64,000 nucleotides of DNA from Paenibacillus sp. (GTDB lineage: Bacteria > Bacillota > Bacilli > Paenibacillales > YIM-B00363): NCBI RefSeq assembly GCF_031177825.1, contig NZ_JAPSKE010000008.1, positions 1 to 64,000 on the forward strand, in the 5' to 3' direction. Below are positions 63,383-64,000 of this stretch, piece by piece. Position 1 is the first letter of the stretch, and each line of letters starts with the position of its first letter. The position numbers were made by a program, and so were the translations under genes. Under the pieces are notes generated by a model. That model was not told where the DNA came from and made no database searches. It was given only the letters and a program-made list of their open reading frames with translations.

Positions 63383-64000
63383 ATGTTTGTCGATTTTGCG
63401 AAAGTGTATGTGAAAGGCGGGGACGGCGGCGACGGCGTCGCGACGTTCCGCAGAGAGTTGTACGTACCGGAAGGAGGTCCTTCCGGGGGCGACGGCGGTC
63501 CCGGCGGGGACGTCGTCTTCCGCGTGGACGAAGGACTGCGGACGTTGATGGACTTCCGGTACCAACGTCACTTCAAGGCGCCGAGGGGCGAGAAGGGGCG
63601 GAATAAGTCGCAGCACGGAGCCGGCGCGGAAGACATGATCGTACGCGTGCCGCCGGGAACGATCGTCATCGACGACGACACCAAGGAAATCATCGCCGAC
63701 ATGACGCGCCACGGCCAGGAGGTCGTCATCGCGAAGGGCGGACGCGGGGGCCGCGGCAACATGCGGTTCGCCACGGCGAACAATCCGGCGCCGCATATCG
63801 CGGAGAAGGGCGAAGAGGGGCAGGAGCGCTGGGTCGTGCTCGAGCTGAAGGTGATGGCCGACGTCGGGCTCGTCGGGTTCCCGAGCGTCGGCAAGTCGAC
63901 GCTGCTCTCCGTCGTGTCCGCGGCGCAGCCGAAGATCGGCGCGTACCACTTCACGACGATTACCCCGAATCTCGGCGTCGTCGACGTCGAAGAAGGGCGG
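63383..64000 (+). CDS. obg: Obg GTPase, N-terminal part (cut by window end)
   Basis: The first 206 residues are seen. The Gly-rich Obg fold covers about 1-158 ([50 protein letters not shown]). The G1 loop is [15 protein letters not shown] and the switch region [12 protein letters not shown], up to the last base. It acts in 50S assembly, stress response and sporulation. The frame is open to base 64000. GGAGG precedes the ATG. Confidence 0.98.
   Translation, partial: MFVDFAKVYVKGGDGGDGVATFRRELYVPEGGPSGGDGGPGGDVVFRVDEGLRTLMDFRYQRHFKAPRGEKGRNKSQHGAGAEDMIVRVPPGTIVIDDDTKEIIADMTRHGQEVVIAKGGRGGRGNMRFATANNPAPHIAEKGEEGQERWVVLELKVMADVGLVGFPSVGKSTLLSVVSAAQPKIGAYHFTTITPNLGVVDVEEGR

Noticed and set aside
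1-64000. CRISPR array, insertion sequence, prophage or defence island
   Set aside because: No regularly spaced repeats, transposase, integrase or known defence domains were seen.

Overview
The window looks like chromosomal DNA from an endospore-forming, high-G+C member of the Paenibacillaceae (Paenibacillus- or Cohnella-like). This is inferred from the strong G/C bias at third codon positions, the sporulation genes (gerE end, gerM, spoVID, spoIIB-like, spoIVFA, spoIVFB, spo0B), S-layer-homology domains, a CobA-HemD fusion, and a Paenibacillus-type membrane AraC regulator beside a sugar ABC transporter. No rRNA, CRISPR array, insertion sequence, prophage or broken gene was seen. One tRNA (Arg-UCU) is present.

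Layout. 1-4.5 kb: end of gerE, an MBL-fold hydrolase, yutG-like, then gerM-rph-rdgB. 4.6-9.6 kb: accessory stretch with an asparagine synthase, an unknown 114-aa protein, a membrane-anchored S1 protease, a half-size EamA protein, a glutamine-rich coiled-coil protein and tRNA-Arg. 9.7-20.3 kb: protein quality control (ysoA-like, tig, clpP, clpX, ispG, lonB, lon, engB). 20.3-28.7 kb: an insertion relative to Bacillus subtilis between engB and hemA. It holds a minus-strand sugar-type ABC importer with its own AraC sensor-regulator and CcpA-type cre boxes, an unknown gene, speD behind a structured leader, and a small membrane protein with a SigE-like promoter. 28.9-40.8 kb: a nine-gene heme/siroheme operon, a Crp/Fnr regulator and hemL. 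40.9-48.2 kb: spoVID, a tiny membrane protein, valS behind a valine T-box, folC, murC. 48.3-53 kb: SpoIIB-like SPOR protein, an SLH amidase, a DUF4321-like protein, maf, radC. 53.1-64 kb: mreBCD, minCD, rodA, spoIVFA, spoIVFB, rng, rplU-prp-rpmA, spo0B and the first part of obg.

Most of the window follows the B. subtilis gerM...obg backbone, with clpP, ispG, murC, rodA, rng, a siroheme gene and hemE/hemH/hemY added. Functional themes are ATP-dependent proteolysis, tetrapyrrole synthesis from glutamyl-tRNA to coproheme with a siroheme side branch, and cell-shape, division and engulfment machinery. Promoters repeatedly show a TG-extended -10 element, and five sporulation or suspected sporulation genes carry SigE-like boxes.

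The least explained elements are the speD leader (27536-27646), with two mutually exclusive pairings one of which covers the ribosome binding site, the Gln-rich coiled-coil protein (8562-9248), the Crp/Fnr gene wedged antisense between hemY and hemL, and a 54-aa membrane protein at 42149-42313. No clearly new multi-gene defence or mobile system was recognised.
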